Origin: JAXLYX01 sp046351215
GTDB taxonomy: Bacteria > Myxococcota_A > Polyangia > Polyangiales > Houyiibacteriaceae
Assembly: GCA_046351215.1 (NCBI GenBank)
Contig: JAXLYX010000020.1
Coordinates: 1-64,000 of the forward strand
Reading direction: 5' to 3'
DNA length: 64,000 nt
The stretch's first letter is position 1, and each line of letters starts with the position of its first letter. Position numbers and translations under genes: made by a program. The notes under the pieces were generated by a model. It made no database searches and was not told where the DNA came from. It saw only the letters and a program-made list of their open reading frames with translations. This document shows positions 33,776-41,736 of this stretch, in pieces.

Positions 33776-34946
33776 TCTTCTCGATGCGCGCGAGGTCGCG
33801 CGTCATGTTCTTGTGGTGCGCCTCGATCGTGCCACCGCCGATCTCGAGGAGCTTCGCGTCGCGCCACAGACGCTCCACGTGGTACTCGCCCGTGTAGCCG
33901 TACCCGCCGAGCACCTGGATCGCACGATCCGCGACGTTCTTGCCCATCGTCGAGCAGTAGAGCTTCACGCCGTCCGAATCGAGACGGTGGCCGGGCTCCG
34001 AGAGGTCCATCTGCGAGGCCGCCCAGTACGTGTACGTGCGGCCCGCCATGTACTCGGCATAGGACTCGGCGATGTGCCGCTGGATCTGTCCGAAGCCGCG
34101 GAGCGATTCGCCGAACGAGGTGCGATCGGTCGCGTAGCGGTTCATGACCTCGATGCAGCGACGCGCGATGCCGAGGCTCATCCCGGCGAGACCGAGACGC
34201 TCCACCTCGAGGTTCCGCATCATGTGGAGCGTCGCCTCGTGCTCCTCGCCGAGCAGGTTCTCGGCCGGCACCTCGCAGTTCTCGAACACGAGCTCGGCCG
34301 TGGTCGAGGCGCGCATGCCGCACTTGTCCTTGATCTTCTGGCCGAGCGAGAAGCCGGGGAAGCCCTTCTCGACGATGAACATCGAGAGCTGGCTGCGCTT
34401 CGCGCCCTCGAGACGGGCGTACACGAGGAAGACGTCGCCGAGGTCGGTGTCGCTGACGGCTCCGTTGGTGATCCACATCTTCGCGCCGTTCAGGACGTAC
34501 GTGTCGCCCTTCCTCACGGCGGAGGTCCGCATGCCGAGCACGTCGGTGCCCGCGCCGGGCTCGCTCATGCACATGCCGCCGATCTTCTTGCCGCTGATCG
34601 CGTCCGGCAGGTACTTGCGGCGCTGGGCGTCGCTGCCGTTCACGAAGAGGTTGTTCACGAAGAGCAGCGAATGCGCGAGGTACGAGAGCGTGAAGCCGGG
34701 ATCCGCGGCCGAGAGCTCCTCGTGGACGAGCGTCACGGCCGCGGCGTCCATGCCGGTGCCGCCGTATTCCTCGGAGACCGTGAGGCCGAGCAGACCGAGC
34801 TCCCCGAGCTTGCGGAAGAGCGGGAGGTTGAAGGTCTCGGAGCGATCGTGCTCGAGGGCCTGGGGGTCGACCTCGCTCTCGGCGAAGGCACGCACCATCT
34901 CGCGCAGGGCCCGGTGCTCGTCGGTGGGATTGAACAGATCCGTCAT
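33768..34946 (-). CDS. Acyl-CoA dehydrogenase (isovaleryl-CoA dehydrogenase-like)
   Basis: 392 aa FAD flavoprotein that makes the alpha-beta double bond of an acyl-CoA. Motifs typical of the family are CMSEPGAGTDVLGM (about residues 128-141), MWITNG, and the C-terminal QVLGGYGYTGEYHVERLWRD that contributes to FAD binding. The nearest group by motif is isovaleryl/short branched-chain enzymes. TetR lies upstream on the same strand with a 118-bp gap that contains a GACCGCGGTC palindrome (34982-34991). The ATG at 34946 is preceded by TACGTT at 8 nt rather than a ribosome binding site. Confidence 0.92.
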   Translation of the reverse strand: MTDLFNPTDEHRALREMVRAFAESEVDPQALEHDRSETFNLPLFRKLGELGLLGLTVSEEYGGTGMDAAAVTLVHEELSAADPGFTLSYLAHSLLFVNNLFVNGSDAQRRKYLPDAISGKKIGGMCMSEPGAGTDVLGMRTSAVRKGDTYVLNGAKMWITNGAVSDTDLGDVFLVYARLEGAKRSQLSMFIVEKGFPGFSLGQKIKDKCGMRASTTAELVFENCEVPAENLLGEEHEATLHMMRNLEVERLGLAGMSLGIARRCIEVMNRYATDRTSFGESLRGFGQIQRHIAESYAEYMAGRTYTYWAASQMDLSEPGHRLDSDGVKLYCSTMGKNVADRAIQVLGGYGYTGEYHVERLWRDAKLLEIGGGTIEAHHKNMTRDLARIEKIR

Positions 34947-34954
34947 GGCGACGG

Positions 34955-34960
34955 AACGTA
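34955..34960 (-). promoter_or_regulatory. Candidate leaderless -10 element TACGTT
   Basis: TACGTT on the minus strand, 8 nt before the ATG at 34946. The spacing is at the long end of the pattern, so this is a weaker member of the set. Confidence 0.35.
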
Positions 34961-34981
34961 CACCGGAGGCCGTCCACGGGC

Positions 34982-34991
34982 GACCGCGGTC
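34982..34991. promoter_or_regulatory. Palindrome GACCGCGGTC between TetR and acyl-CoA dehydrogenase
   Basis: A perfect 10-bp palindrome about 36 bp upstream of the dehydrogenase start, a plausible half of a TetR-type operator. Related GACC/GGTC-rich sequence recurs at 35045-35062. Confidence 0.3.
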
Positions 34992-35064
34992 ACGAGCGAA
35001 GCGGCGCCCCGCACCCTTCGGGGTCATCCCGCGCTCCGCGTGGACCGTCGCGGTCCCGACCGAC

Positions 35065-35679
35065 TCACTCGGCGGCGACGACCGCCTCGTGACCGCCGAG
35101 CATCGCGACGACGCCCTCGACCATGCGACTGCCGGCGTCGAGCGCCACGTCGCGATCGGCGCGCTTGTCGAGCACGGACTCGACGACGCCGAGCACGACG
35201 CCGAGGCAGAGGTCGCCCATCGGCGCGAGCTCGTCGAAGGAGAGGCCGCCCACCTCGGCGAGATCGCGCACGAGCTGATCGCGGGCGCGCTCGGCCAGCC
35301 GCCGGAGCTCGCGTCCCATCGTCGACGCCGGGTCCCTGCGGTGGCGGAGGAAGATCTCCGCCGCCTTCGTGTCGTCGAGGAGCGCGCCGACGTAGGCGTC
35401 GAGCACGCCCCGGAGGCTCCCGTGCCCGGTGGTCGCCGCGGCGTTCCGGTTCGCGGCCACGGCCGAGACCCAGCGCTCGCCCAGGTACTCCGCCGCCTGC
35501 TTCAGCGCATCGTCGAGCCCGGAGAAGTGCACGTAGAACGTCGGCTGGGCCACGCCCGCCGATTCCGCGATCCGACCCGTCGTGAGAGCCGCAGCGCCGT
35601 CCTTGTGGAGCACCTTGAGCGTCCCCTGGATGAGTCGTGCGCGGGTGCGCTCCTTACTTACCTTTCGAGAGACGGTCAT
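35065..35679 (-). CDS. TetR family transcriptional regulator
   Basis: 204 aa. The N-terminal helix-turn-helix is clear (RARLIQGTLKVLHKDGAAAL then TTGRIAESAGVAQPTFYVHF, about residues 12-55), the usual TetR DNA-binding domain. The C-terminal 140 residues are helical with an Ala/Leu/Arg-rich dimer and ligand region. The ATG at 35679 begins a typical short basic N terminus; the longer frame to 35718 adds unlikely residues. It is upstream of and codirectional with an acyl-CoA dehydrogenase, a common context for TetR repressors of fatty or branched-chain acyl-CoA catabolism, so an acyl-CoA ligand is plausible but unproven. Confidence 0.9.
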   Translation of the reverse strand: MTVSRKVSKERTRARLIQGTLKVLHKDGAAALTTGRIAESAGVAQPTFYVHFSGLDDALKQAAEYLGERWVSAVAANRNAAATTGHGSLRGVLDAYVGALLDDTKAAEIFLRHRRDPASTMGRELRRLAERARDQLVRDLAEVGGLSFDELAPMGDLCLGVVLGVVESVLDKRADRDVALDAGSRMVEGVVAMLGGHEAVVAAE

Positions 35680-36035
35680 ACCTACGCTGCTCCGTGGCTC
35701 GGGGTGATCTCGTAGCATCGGCTAGGGTCCCGCACCAATTCGCGCAACCCCTTTGGTTCCGCGAACATGAAGCCGAAACATTGGGATCCCCACCGCCACA
35801 TTTTCGTTCGGTCCTTAACCCTTTACGGTGCATTTCGAGCTTCTCGCGTCGGCGAGAACATGTGGCCTGGCTCACACCTTGGACCCGCGGCCTCCGGAAT
35901 CCTTGGCTTTGTACGCGCTAAGCGGGCCCCACCTACCCTGAGTCGCGGCACGAGCCTCCGGCGGTGATAGAGTTCGGTCATGCAACGGCGGGCGGACGAC
36001 CTTTCCGGGGATCGGGCGGGTCGGGGAGAGACGGT
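35680..36035. other. Intergenic region, unusually AT-rich for this window
   Basis: About 356 bp between the TetR start and the chosen kinase start. Positions 35745-35850 have visibly lower GC than any neighbour (runs such as TTTGGTTCC, CATTTTCG, CCTTAACCCTTTA). A perfect hairpin TTCTCGC-GTCG-GCGAGAA is at 35841-35858. Short open frames here (for example 35767-35967) have no codon bias or recognisable protein and I treat the stretch as noncoding promoter DNA. Confidence 0.55.
35841..35858. promoter_or_regulatory. 7-bp hairpin with GTCG loop
   Basis: TTCTCGC (35841-35847) and GCGAGAA (35852-35858) are perfect arms inside the AT-rich intergenic region, a possible operator or terminator. Confidence 0.35.
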
Positions 36036-36980
36036 GTGAGCCTCGGTGGCCCAGAGCTCCTGGGCGGACGGTACGAGCTGGTCCGCGTGATCGGCGTGGG
36101 CGGGATGGGGACGGTGCACCTCGGCCGGATGCACGGCGATCGAGGGTTCCTCCGCCACGTCGCGATCAAGCGCCTGCGTCCTCACATCGCCACGAAGGAC
36201 GCCGTCGAGATGCTCGTCGAGGAAGCCCGCGTGGCCTCGGATCTGCAGCATCCGAACGTGGTGCAGATGCTCGACGTCGGGAACGACGCGCGCGGCGGCG
36301 TCTTCCTCGTGATGGAATGGGTCGACGGGATCGACCTCGGCCATTTCGTGCGGGGCCTCGTGCGCAGCGAGAGTCGGGTCGAGTGGCCGGAGGGCGCCTA
36401 CGTCGCGATGTCGGTGCTCGATGCCCTCGCGGCGGCGCACGAACGGCGCGACGCCAACGGCACGCCGTCGCCGGTCTTCCATCGCGACGTGACGCCGAGC
36501 AACGTGCTGCTCTCGAAGCACGGGCAGGTGAAGCTCGCCGATTTCGGGCTCGCACGCGCCATGGACCGCGAGACGGTGACCCGCCCCGGCGTGGTGAAGG
36601 GGAAGCTCGCGTACGTCGCGCCCGAGATGGTGGCGGGCATCCGTGCGAACCCGTGCACCGACGTGTTCTCCGTCGGCGTCCTGCTCTGGGAGACGCTCGC
36701 CGGACGAAGGCTCTACGACACGACCAACGAGCTCGAGCTCTTCGTCAAGGTCGGCGCCGCGCGGATTCCCGGCATCCGGACCATCCGTCCCGACGTCCCC
36801 GAGAAGCTCGAGGCGATCGTCGCGCGCGCGACCGCGAAGCGGGTCGACGACCGCTATCAGAGCGCCGGCGCGATGGCCGAGGACCTGGCCGCCCTCCTCG
36901 ACGAGGCGCCCGTCCGGATGTCCGCGCGTCGCCTGGCCCCCCGGATCCGCGCGGCCATGGAGGAGGCCGCCGCGACCTGA
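36036..36980 (+). CDS. Ser/Thr protein kinase
   Basis: 314 aa, essentially a bare kinase domain. Gly-loop IGVGGMGTVHLG, Lys in HVAIKRL, catalytic loop FHRDVTPSN (an RD kinase), and DFG in LADFGLA, followed by the APE motif in YVAPEM. No transmembrane or sensory domain, so it is a soluble kinase probably recruited by partners. Two starts are possible: GTG 36036 has GGGGAGAG five bases upstream and leads straight into the Gly-loop region; GTG 35964 has no such site and would add 24 Gly/Arg-rich residues. A desaturase gene follows after 89 bp. Confidence 0.88.
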   Translation: MSLGGPELLGGRYELVRVIGVGGMGTVHLGRMHGDRGFLRHVAIKRLRPHIATKDAVEMLVEEARVASDLQHPNVVQMLDVGNDARGGVFLVMEWVDGIDLGHFVRGLVRSESRVEWPEGAYVAMSVLDALAAAHERRDANGTPSPVFHRDVTPSNVLLSKHGQVKLADFGLARAMDRETVTRPGVVKGKLAYVAPEMVAGIRANPCTDVFSVGVLLWETLAGRRLYDTTNELELFVKVGAARIPGIRTIRPDVPEKLEAIVARATAKRVDDRYQSAGAMAEDLAALLDEAPVRMSARRLAPRIRAAMEEAAAT

Positions 36981-37069
36981 CGGGTGGCCGGGCCCCTTGC
37001 GGCCGGGGCCCCCGAGGAGTACCTGGACGGGCGAAGAGCCACTCGGCTCCGCCATCGTTCGAGGGGAAC

Positions 37070-38017
37070 ATGCTCCGCTACCGCGCCGACCTCCGGCCCC
37101 TGTTCTTCAACGCCGTCTACTTCGCGTGCGTCGCCTACGTCTTCACGTCGGGCTTCGTGCTCGCGCCGACGGCAGCGACCTTCGGGATGCTGGCCGTGAT
37201 CTGCGTGACGGCCTTCCAGGGCGCGGTGCAGACGCACAACGCGATCCACTGCCCGATCTTCAAGAACCGCACGGCGAACAAGATCTACCAGGCGGTCCTG
37301 ACGCTCATCTACGGGCATCCGACGAGCTCGTACGTCCCCGGGCACAACCTCTCGCACCACAAGCACACGCAGACGCGACGTGACGTGATGCGCACGACGA
37401 AGGCGCGGCTCCCGTACCACCTCCTGAACCTCTTCTTCTTCTTCCCGCGCATCTCGAAGGACATCATGCGCGCCGACTCGATGTACACGAAGGCGATGCG
37501 CACGCGCCATCCGCGCTGGTTCCGCCAGATGGTGATCGAGCTCGTCGTCCTCTGGTCCGCCACGATCGCGCTCTTCGTGATCGACTGGCGGAAGGCGCTC
37601 GTCTTCTGGGTCGTCCCGCACCTCTACGCGCAGTGGGGCATCGTGACGTTCAACCTCCTGCAGCACGACGGCTGCGACGAGACCACCGACTACAACCACT
37701 CGCGGAACTTCGTCGGTCGTTTCGTGAACTGGTGGACGTTCAACAACGGCTTCCACACGATCCACCACATGCATCCGGGGCTCCACTGGAGCCTCGCGCC
37801 CGAGGCGCACGCGCGCGAGGTCGCGCCGCACATCCATCCGAACCTCGATCAGGCCTCGCTCGCGGCCTTCATCGTCCGCGCGTTCGTGCTGAACCAGCGA
37901 CTCACGTACGACGGCAAGCCGCTCGTGCTGGCGGAGGTCGGCGCGGACGAGGACTGGATCCCCCGCCCCGAGGAGACTCCCGACGATCTCGGCGCCGAGA
38001 GCCTCGCGCCGGCCTGA
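37070..38017 (+). CDS. Membrane fatty acid desaturase/hydroxylase family protein
   Basis: 315 aa with four or more hydrophobic segments. The three histidine clusters of the di-iron membrane desaturase superfamily are present in order: HNAIH near residue 56, HNLSHHKH near 86, and HTIHHMHPGLHW near 228. The enzyme would use O2 to desaturate or hydroxylate a fatty acyl chain or a lipid head group at the cytoplasmic membrane. GAGGGGA precedes the ATG at 37070. An acidic tail of about 25 residues ends the protein. Reaction specificity cannot be read from the motifs. Confidence 0.85.
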   Translation: MLRYRADLRPLFFNAVYFACVAYVFTSGFVLAPTAATFGMLAVICVTAFQGAVQTHNAIHCPIFKNRTANKIYQAVLTLIYGHPTSSYVPGHNLSHHKHTQTRRDVMRTTKARLPYHLLNLFFFFPRISKDIMRADSMYTKAMRTRHPRWFRQMVIELVVLWSATIALFVIDWRKALVFWVVPHLYAQWGIVTFNLLQHDGCDETTDYNHSRNFVGRFVNWWTFNNGFHTIHHMHPGLHWSLAPEAHAREVAPHIHPNLDQASLAAFIVRAFVLNQRLTYDGKPLVLAEVGADEDWIPRPEETPDDLGAESLAPA

Positions 38018-38043
38018 AGGAAGCCTCTCGCCCCGTCCTCGCC

Positions 38044-38646
38044 ATGCGTCGCCTCGCCTCCTCGTTCGCCCTCGGGCTCTTCCTCTCGACCTTGTCGAGC
38101 TGTGGCCCGCCGCCGCGATTCCAGACGGGGTACGCGACCTACTTCGTCGACTTCTACGATCCGATCGTCGACTGGACGGGACGGCCGACGCAGGCCTATT
38201 GCGCCGACTACCTCACGTTCGTCGGCGACATCGACACCGCCTGCCCCGGGTATCCGATGGTCTGGTCGTACGCCCAGTACCAGTACATGCAGTGCAGCTA
38301 CCGCGACGCGTACGGCGTCGCCCGGTACTACGTCGACTACTTCTACTTCTGGCCCGGCTACATCGCCGAGCCCTCCTGCGACGGCCAGCCGTCCCAGCGT
38401 CCCCCCGTGGGCGTCCCGTTCCGGAACGCCGAGACGAAGCTCGCGCGCGACGCGGACGGTCGGGTCGTGCTCGACGAGTCGATCGCGATCGATCCGAACG
38501 CCCCGGTGAACGCGAGCGACCTGCGCTCCCTCCTCGTCGATCACGTGGGGCCTCTGCCGACGACGCTCGGCGAGACGGTGGGCAACGCGCTCCGCATCGG
38601 CCCGGCGCACGACGCCGACGGCACCGTCTCCGGCACGTTCGAGTGA
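38044..38646 (+). CDS. Tyr-rich predicted lipoprotein
   Basis: 200 aa. Signal region SSFALGLFLSTLSSC gives a lipobox at Cys20. The mature N-terminal half is strikingly aromatic (YATYFVDFYDP, YAQYQYMQCSY, YYVDYFYFWPGY) with four cysteines that could form two disulfides; the C-terminal half is an ordinary polar region. No known family recognised. It follows the desaturase by 26 bp in the same direction and precedes another aromatic-rich surface protein, so a shared envelope role is possible but unsupported. Confidence 0.65.
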   Translation: MRRLASSFALGLFLSTLSSCGPPPRFQTGYATYFVDFYDPIVDWTGRPTQAYCADYLTFVGDIDTACPGYPMVWSYAQYQYMQCSYRDAYGVARYYVDYFYFWPGYIAEPSCDGQPSQRPPVGVPFRNAETKLARDADGRVVLDESIAIDPNAPVNASDLRSLLVDHVGPLPTTLGETVGNALRIGPAHDADGTVSGTFE

Positions 38647-38654
38647 GGCCGGGC

Positions 38655-38676
38655 GCGGGCCCGAGGGAGGGCCCGC
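38655..38676 (+). terminator. Perfect 8-bp hairpin after the lipoprotein gene
   Basis: GCGGGCCC (38655-38662), loop GAGGGA, GGGCCCGC (38669-38676). It starts 8 nt after the stop codon at 38644-38646. The purine-rich bases in the loop and 3' arm mimic a ribosome binding site for a TTG at 38678, but pairing would hide them. Confidence 0.55.
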
Positions 38677-38695
38677 ATTGACGGCTCGCGCGGCG

Positions 38696-38711
38696 GTTCG
38701 TAGGTACGAAC
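38696..38711 (+). promoter_or_regulatory. Palindrome GTTCGTA-GG-TACGAAC
   Basis: Perfect 7-bp arms with a 2-nt centre, ending 2 bp before the GTG chosen as the next gene's start. It contains TAGGTA at 7 nt from the GTG, so a bound protein would cover the presumed -10 region. Confidence 0.45.
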
Positions 38712-38713
38712 GC

Positions 38714-39814
38714 GTGAACCTCCGCCGTCTCGTGCTCGCCTCCGTCCTGCTCGGAGCGTCGCCCGCGGTCCTCGAAGCCCAGGCTCCGAGCGGCTCGGAT
38801 CAGGCGACCTTCGATCCGGACCATCCGCCCGCCGACATGCCACCGCCGCCCGACTCGGCGCCGCCGGCCGAGGCGCCCGCCGAGACGCAGACCGACGGCA
38901 GACCTCCCCATCCGGCGACGCCCGCGCCCCTCGACGAGCCGCAGCCGACGGCGCAGGAGCTCGCGCAGAGCCCCTACCACTGGCTCCCGGGGCATTGGGT
39001 CTGGACGGGTCAGAGGTTCGAGTGGTCCTCGGGCCGCTGGATCTACAAGGTCGACGGCTACGTCCTCGTTCCTCCACGCTGGGCCTTCGTGAACGGCCAA
39101 TGGGCGTTCGTCGCGGCGGGCTGGGCCGTGCCCGGCACGGTCGACGTGGTCTACGCGCCGGCCGACGCTCCGACGCAGCCCGCGGCCTCGAACACGCCTC
39201 CGACGCCGTCGACGCCCGCCCCGACCGCGGCCCCGACGGTCACCCAGGTGAACATCTACGTCAGCCCGCCGCCGCCGACGGTCTACGTCTGGACCGGAGT
39301 CTACGTGGCGCCCGTCGTGATGTATCCGGTGTGGCACCCCTACTACCACTACTACTGGTATCACCGGAATCCCGTCTACGTCGTCCGGCCGCCGTACTAC
39401 CACCACCCGTACTACGTCTACGCCCGCCCCGCGTACCGCCCTCCGGTCTACGTGGCGCCGCGGCCCATGCCGCCCCCGTACCGTCCGCCCGCGCCGCCTC
39501 CGCCGGGCTACCGGCCGCCGCCTCCGGGCGGCCATCCCCCGGGCTACGCACCTCCTCCGGGCGGACAACGGCCGCCGGGCGGAGCGCCGCCTCCGGGCGG
39601 ACAGCGGCCTCCGGGCGGAGCGCCGCCCGCGGGTGGCAATCCGGGCGCTCGTCCCGCCCCTGCGCCGCAGCCGAGCACGCGCCCGTCGGGCGGCTACAAC
39701 CAGGGAGGCGGTCGTCCCGCGCCGCAGCCGAGCACGCGCCCGTCGGGCGGCGGCTTCGGCGGGGGCGGAGGCCGTGGAGGCGGCGGAGGCCGCGGGGGCG
39801 GCCGAGGGCGCTGA
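38714..39814 (+). CDS. Exported Pro/Tyr-rich YXWXGXW-type surface protein
   Basis: 366 aa from GTG 38714, which gives a standard signal peptide (NLRRLVLASVLLGASPAVLEA); a TTG at 38678 adds 12 residues but sits against a hairpin. The mature protein has an acidic Pro-rich linker, a central module with YHWLPGHWVWTGQRFEW and GYVLVPPRWAFVNGQW (the YXWXGXW pattern seen in envelope proteins), a Tyr/His/Pro-rich stretch, and a long low-complexity tail of PPGGQRPPGGAP units ending in Gly/Arg. Function unknown; likely an extracellular or outer-membrane structural protein. Confidence 0.7.
   Translation: MNLRRLVLASVLLGASPAVLEAQAPSGSDQATFDPDHPPADMPPPPDSAPPAEAPAETQTDGRPPHPATPAPLDEPQPTAQELAQSPYHWLPGHWVWTGQRFEWSSGRWIYKVDGYVLVPPRWAFVNGQWAFVAAGWAVPGTVDVVYAPADAPTQPAASNTPPTPSTPAPTAAPTVTQVNIYVSPPPPTVYVWTGVYVAPVVMYPVWHPYYHYYWYHRNPVYVVRPPYYHHPYYVYARPAYRPPVYVAPRPMPPPYRPPAPPPPGYRPPPPGGHPPGYAPPPGGQRPPGGAPPPGGQRPPGGAPPAGGNPGARPAPAPQPSTRPSGGYNQGGGRPAPQPSTRPSGGGFGGGGGRGGGGGRGGGRGR
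39662..39751 (+). repeat. 33-bp direct repeat in the Pro-rich tail
   Basis: Positions 39662-39694 recur exactly at 39719-39751, encoding PQPSTRPSGG twice with a 24-bp spacer. Upstream, PPGGQRPPGGAP is also duplicated at DNA level (about 39558-39635). Such repeats are prone to length change by slippage. Confidence 0.75.
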
Positions 39815-39850
39815 GGAGCCGAGGCGGCGCGAGACTTCCCCGGCTCAGCG
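39809..39850. terminator. Shared stop-anchored hairpin
   Basis: CGCTGAG (39809-39815) and CTCAGCG (39844-39850) are perfect 7-bp arms containing both stop codons; CCG/CGG (39819-39821, 39841-39843) extend the stem after a 3-nt bulge. Confidence 0.6.
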
Positions 39851-41059
39851 GCCGAGGACCTCGCGCACGTCGCGGGCGTGCAGCCCGAGCAGGTAGAGCA
39901 TGCGGTCGAGGCCGCCACGGCTGACGGAGGTGTCGGCCGCGGCCTTGAGCTTGGGCTTCGCGTGGAAGGCGATGCCGAGACCGGCGCGCTCGAGCATCGG
40001 GAGGTCGTTCGCGCCGTCGCCGATGGCGATGGTCTGGTCGATCGCGATCCCCTCGCGCTTCGCGATCTCCTCGAGGAGATCGGCCTTCCGCTGGGCGTGC
40101 ACGATGGGATCGATCACGCGGCCGGTGAGCTTCCCGTCCTTCACCTCGAGCTCGTTCGAGAACGCGTAGTCGAGGCCGAGGTCGGCCTTCAGCTTGTTCG
40201 CCGCGAACGTGAAGCCGCCGCTGATCACCGCGGTCTTGTAGCCGAGCGTGCGGAGCACCTTCAGCATGTCGCGCGCGCCCTCGGTCACCGGCAGCCGATC
40301 GGCCAGCGACACGACCTGCTCCCACGGCATGCCCTCGAGCAGGCCGACGCGGGCCTTGAGGCTCTGCGAGAAATCGAGCTCGCCCGCCATCGCGCGCGCC
40401 GTGATCGAGGAGACCTGGTCGACGACGCCGTGCATGCGGGCGAGCTCGTCGATGCACTCGATCTGGATGAGCGTCGAGTCCATGTCCATGACGACGAGGC
40501 GCTTCGTGCGGCGCGTGAGCCGCTCGCGCTGGACGGCGACGTCGACGTCGAGCGCATGCATCGCGTCCATGAGCCGCCGCCGCAGGTTCTTCGCGCCCTC
40601 GCCCGCGTCCGGCAGCACGACGATCGCCTCGACGGAGGAGAGCCCGTCCTCGCTGAGCCGGCGGATCGAGTCGATGTTCGCCCCGTTCTCCGCGAGGATC
40701 CGCGCGAGCTCCGCGACCTCGCGCGCATCGAGCCGATCGCCGATCGCCGTCACCGCGTAGCGGTTCGGCTCGGCCGCGACGACCTCGTGCCAGCCCACGT
40801 CGAGCGGCTGGAACGAGAGGTCGAGACCCATCCGCTTGGCGCCGAAGAGCAGGTCCTTGAGCACGCGCTCGCCCGCCCCCTCGTTCGGCAGGCCGAGCAC
40901 GAGGACGAGGGTGAGCTGGCCCTGGAGCACGACCTGCTCGATGTCGAGGAGGTGCGCGCCGCCGTCAGCGATCGCCTGGGTCAGCTTCGCCGTGATGCCG
41001 ACCTGATCGGGGCCGGCCACCGTGACGAGGATGCGGGAGAGCGACGTGGTCTCGGACAT
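39845..41059 (-). CDS. serB: Phosphoserine phosphatase SerB with ACT domains
   Basis: 404 aa. Two N-terminal ACT-type regulatory domains (about residues 8-85 and 100-178) precede a HAD phosphatase domain with the nucleophile motif VVMDMDSTLIQIE (Asp192, Asp194), SGGFT and GDGANDLPML. It catalyses the last step of serine biosynthesis. Long SerB forms with tandem ACT domains are typical of several proteobacteria and actinobacteria and bind serine allosterically. It stands alone, with no serA or serC neighbour. No clear ribosome binding site precedes the ATG. Confidence 0.94.
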   Translation of the reverse strand: MSETTSLSRILVTVAGPDQVGITAKLTQAIADGGAHLLDIEQVVLQGQLTLVLVLGLPNEGAGERVLKDLLFGAKRMGLDLSFQPLDVGWHEVVAAEPNRYAVTAIGDRLDAREVAELARILAENGANIDSIRRLSEDGLSSVEAIVVLPDAGEGAKNLRRRLMDAMHALDVDVAVQRERLTRRTKRLVVMDMDSTLIQIECIDELARMHGVVDQVSSITARAMAGELDFSQSLKARVGLLEGMPWEQVVSLADRLPVTEGARDMLKVLRTLGYKTAVISGGFTFAANKLKADLGLDYAFSNELEVKDGKLTGRVIDPIVHAQRKADLLEEIAKREGIAIDQTIAIGDGANDLPMLERAGLGIAFHAKPKLKAAADTSVSRGGLDRMLYLLGLHARDVREVLGR

Positions 41060-41140
41060 GGGCTCTTGCTCGGGGGAGGGCTCGCGGGCCGTCTTGGGGG
41101 GCCAGGTCTAGCAGTCCCCGGACCGACCGGCGAGGGGGGC

Positions 41141-41650
41141 CTAGGTGCCCGATCGAGCCGCCTCGAAGCGCGCCCGGAGCGTCTCGACGGCCCCCTCGGG
41201 TAGGCCGCGTCGGGGGACGATGCGGAAGGCGGTGGCCGAGGAGTAGAGGTAGACGGCATGGGGCGTCGTCTCGACCCGAACGAGGCGGTCCCAGGGGAGT
41301 CGCTCGCGATGCCGTCCGCTCTCGACCACGAGGCCCTCGGCGTCGAGCGTGTAGCGCGCGTGCGGCGAGGGCAGCGCGCGGTGGGCACGCGCGGCGAGCG
41401 CGTAGAGGGCGAGCGGACCGAAGACGAGAACGCACGCCAGCACACCGAGGAAGACGAGCGCGGGCAGCGGGACCGCCTTGCCGCGCGCGATCCGTACGAG
41501 ACCCGCGAGGACGGTCATCGCCATGCCGCCGAGCGTGAGGGGGAAGAGCCGGGAACGTCGGCTCTGGCCGAACGCCACGAACGCGTAGCCCCGCAGCAGA
41601 TCCAGGGGGACGAGCTCGATCTCGAAGACGATCGGGGCAGTGTCGGACAC
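41141..41650 (-). CDS. Small membrane protein (YcxB-like)
   Basis: 169 aa. Two hydrophobic segments (about residues 36-52 and 62-85) are followed by a conserved-looking cytoplasmic beta module: YTLDAEGLVVESGRHRERLPWDRLVRVE and VYLYSSATAFRIVPRRGL, the layout of YcxB-like or PH-like domains attached to small membrane proteins. Function unknown. The start is GTG 41650 with TAGCCC 6 nt upstream, a variant of the leaderless pattern. It precedes serB on the same strand with an 81-bp gap. Confidence 0.6.
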   Translation of the reverse strand: MSDTAPIVFEIELVPLDLLRGYAFVAFGQSRRSRLFPLTLGGMAMTVLAGLVRIARGKAVPLPALVFLGVLACVLVFGPLALYALAARAHRALPSPHARYTLDAEGLVVESGRHRERLPWDRLVRVETTPHAVYLYSSATAFRIVPRRGLPEGAVETLRARFEAARSGT

Positions 41651-41736
41651 GGCCCGGGGCTACCGCCGATGCCCGACGGATTCAAGCGGAACGGGCCCTT
41701 GATTCGCGACGCCCCGCCCCCGATGATGGTCCCTGC

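Noticed and set aside
35868..35883. Possible sigma-54 site TGGCTC-N5-TTGGA
   Set aside because: The invariant GC of the -12 element is changed to GG and no enhancer-binding regulator is nearby.
35767..35967. 66-codon open frame in the AT-rich intergenic region
   Set aside because: No codon bias, no ribosome binding site, and no recognisable protein; runs across the kinase promoter region.
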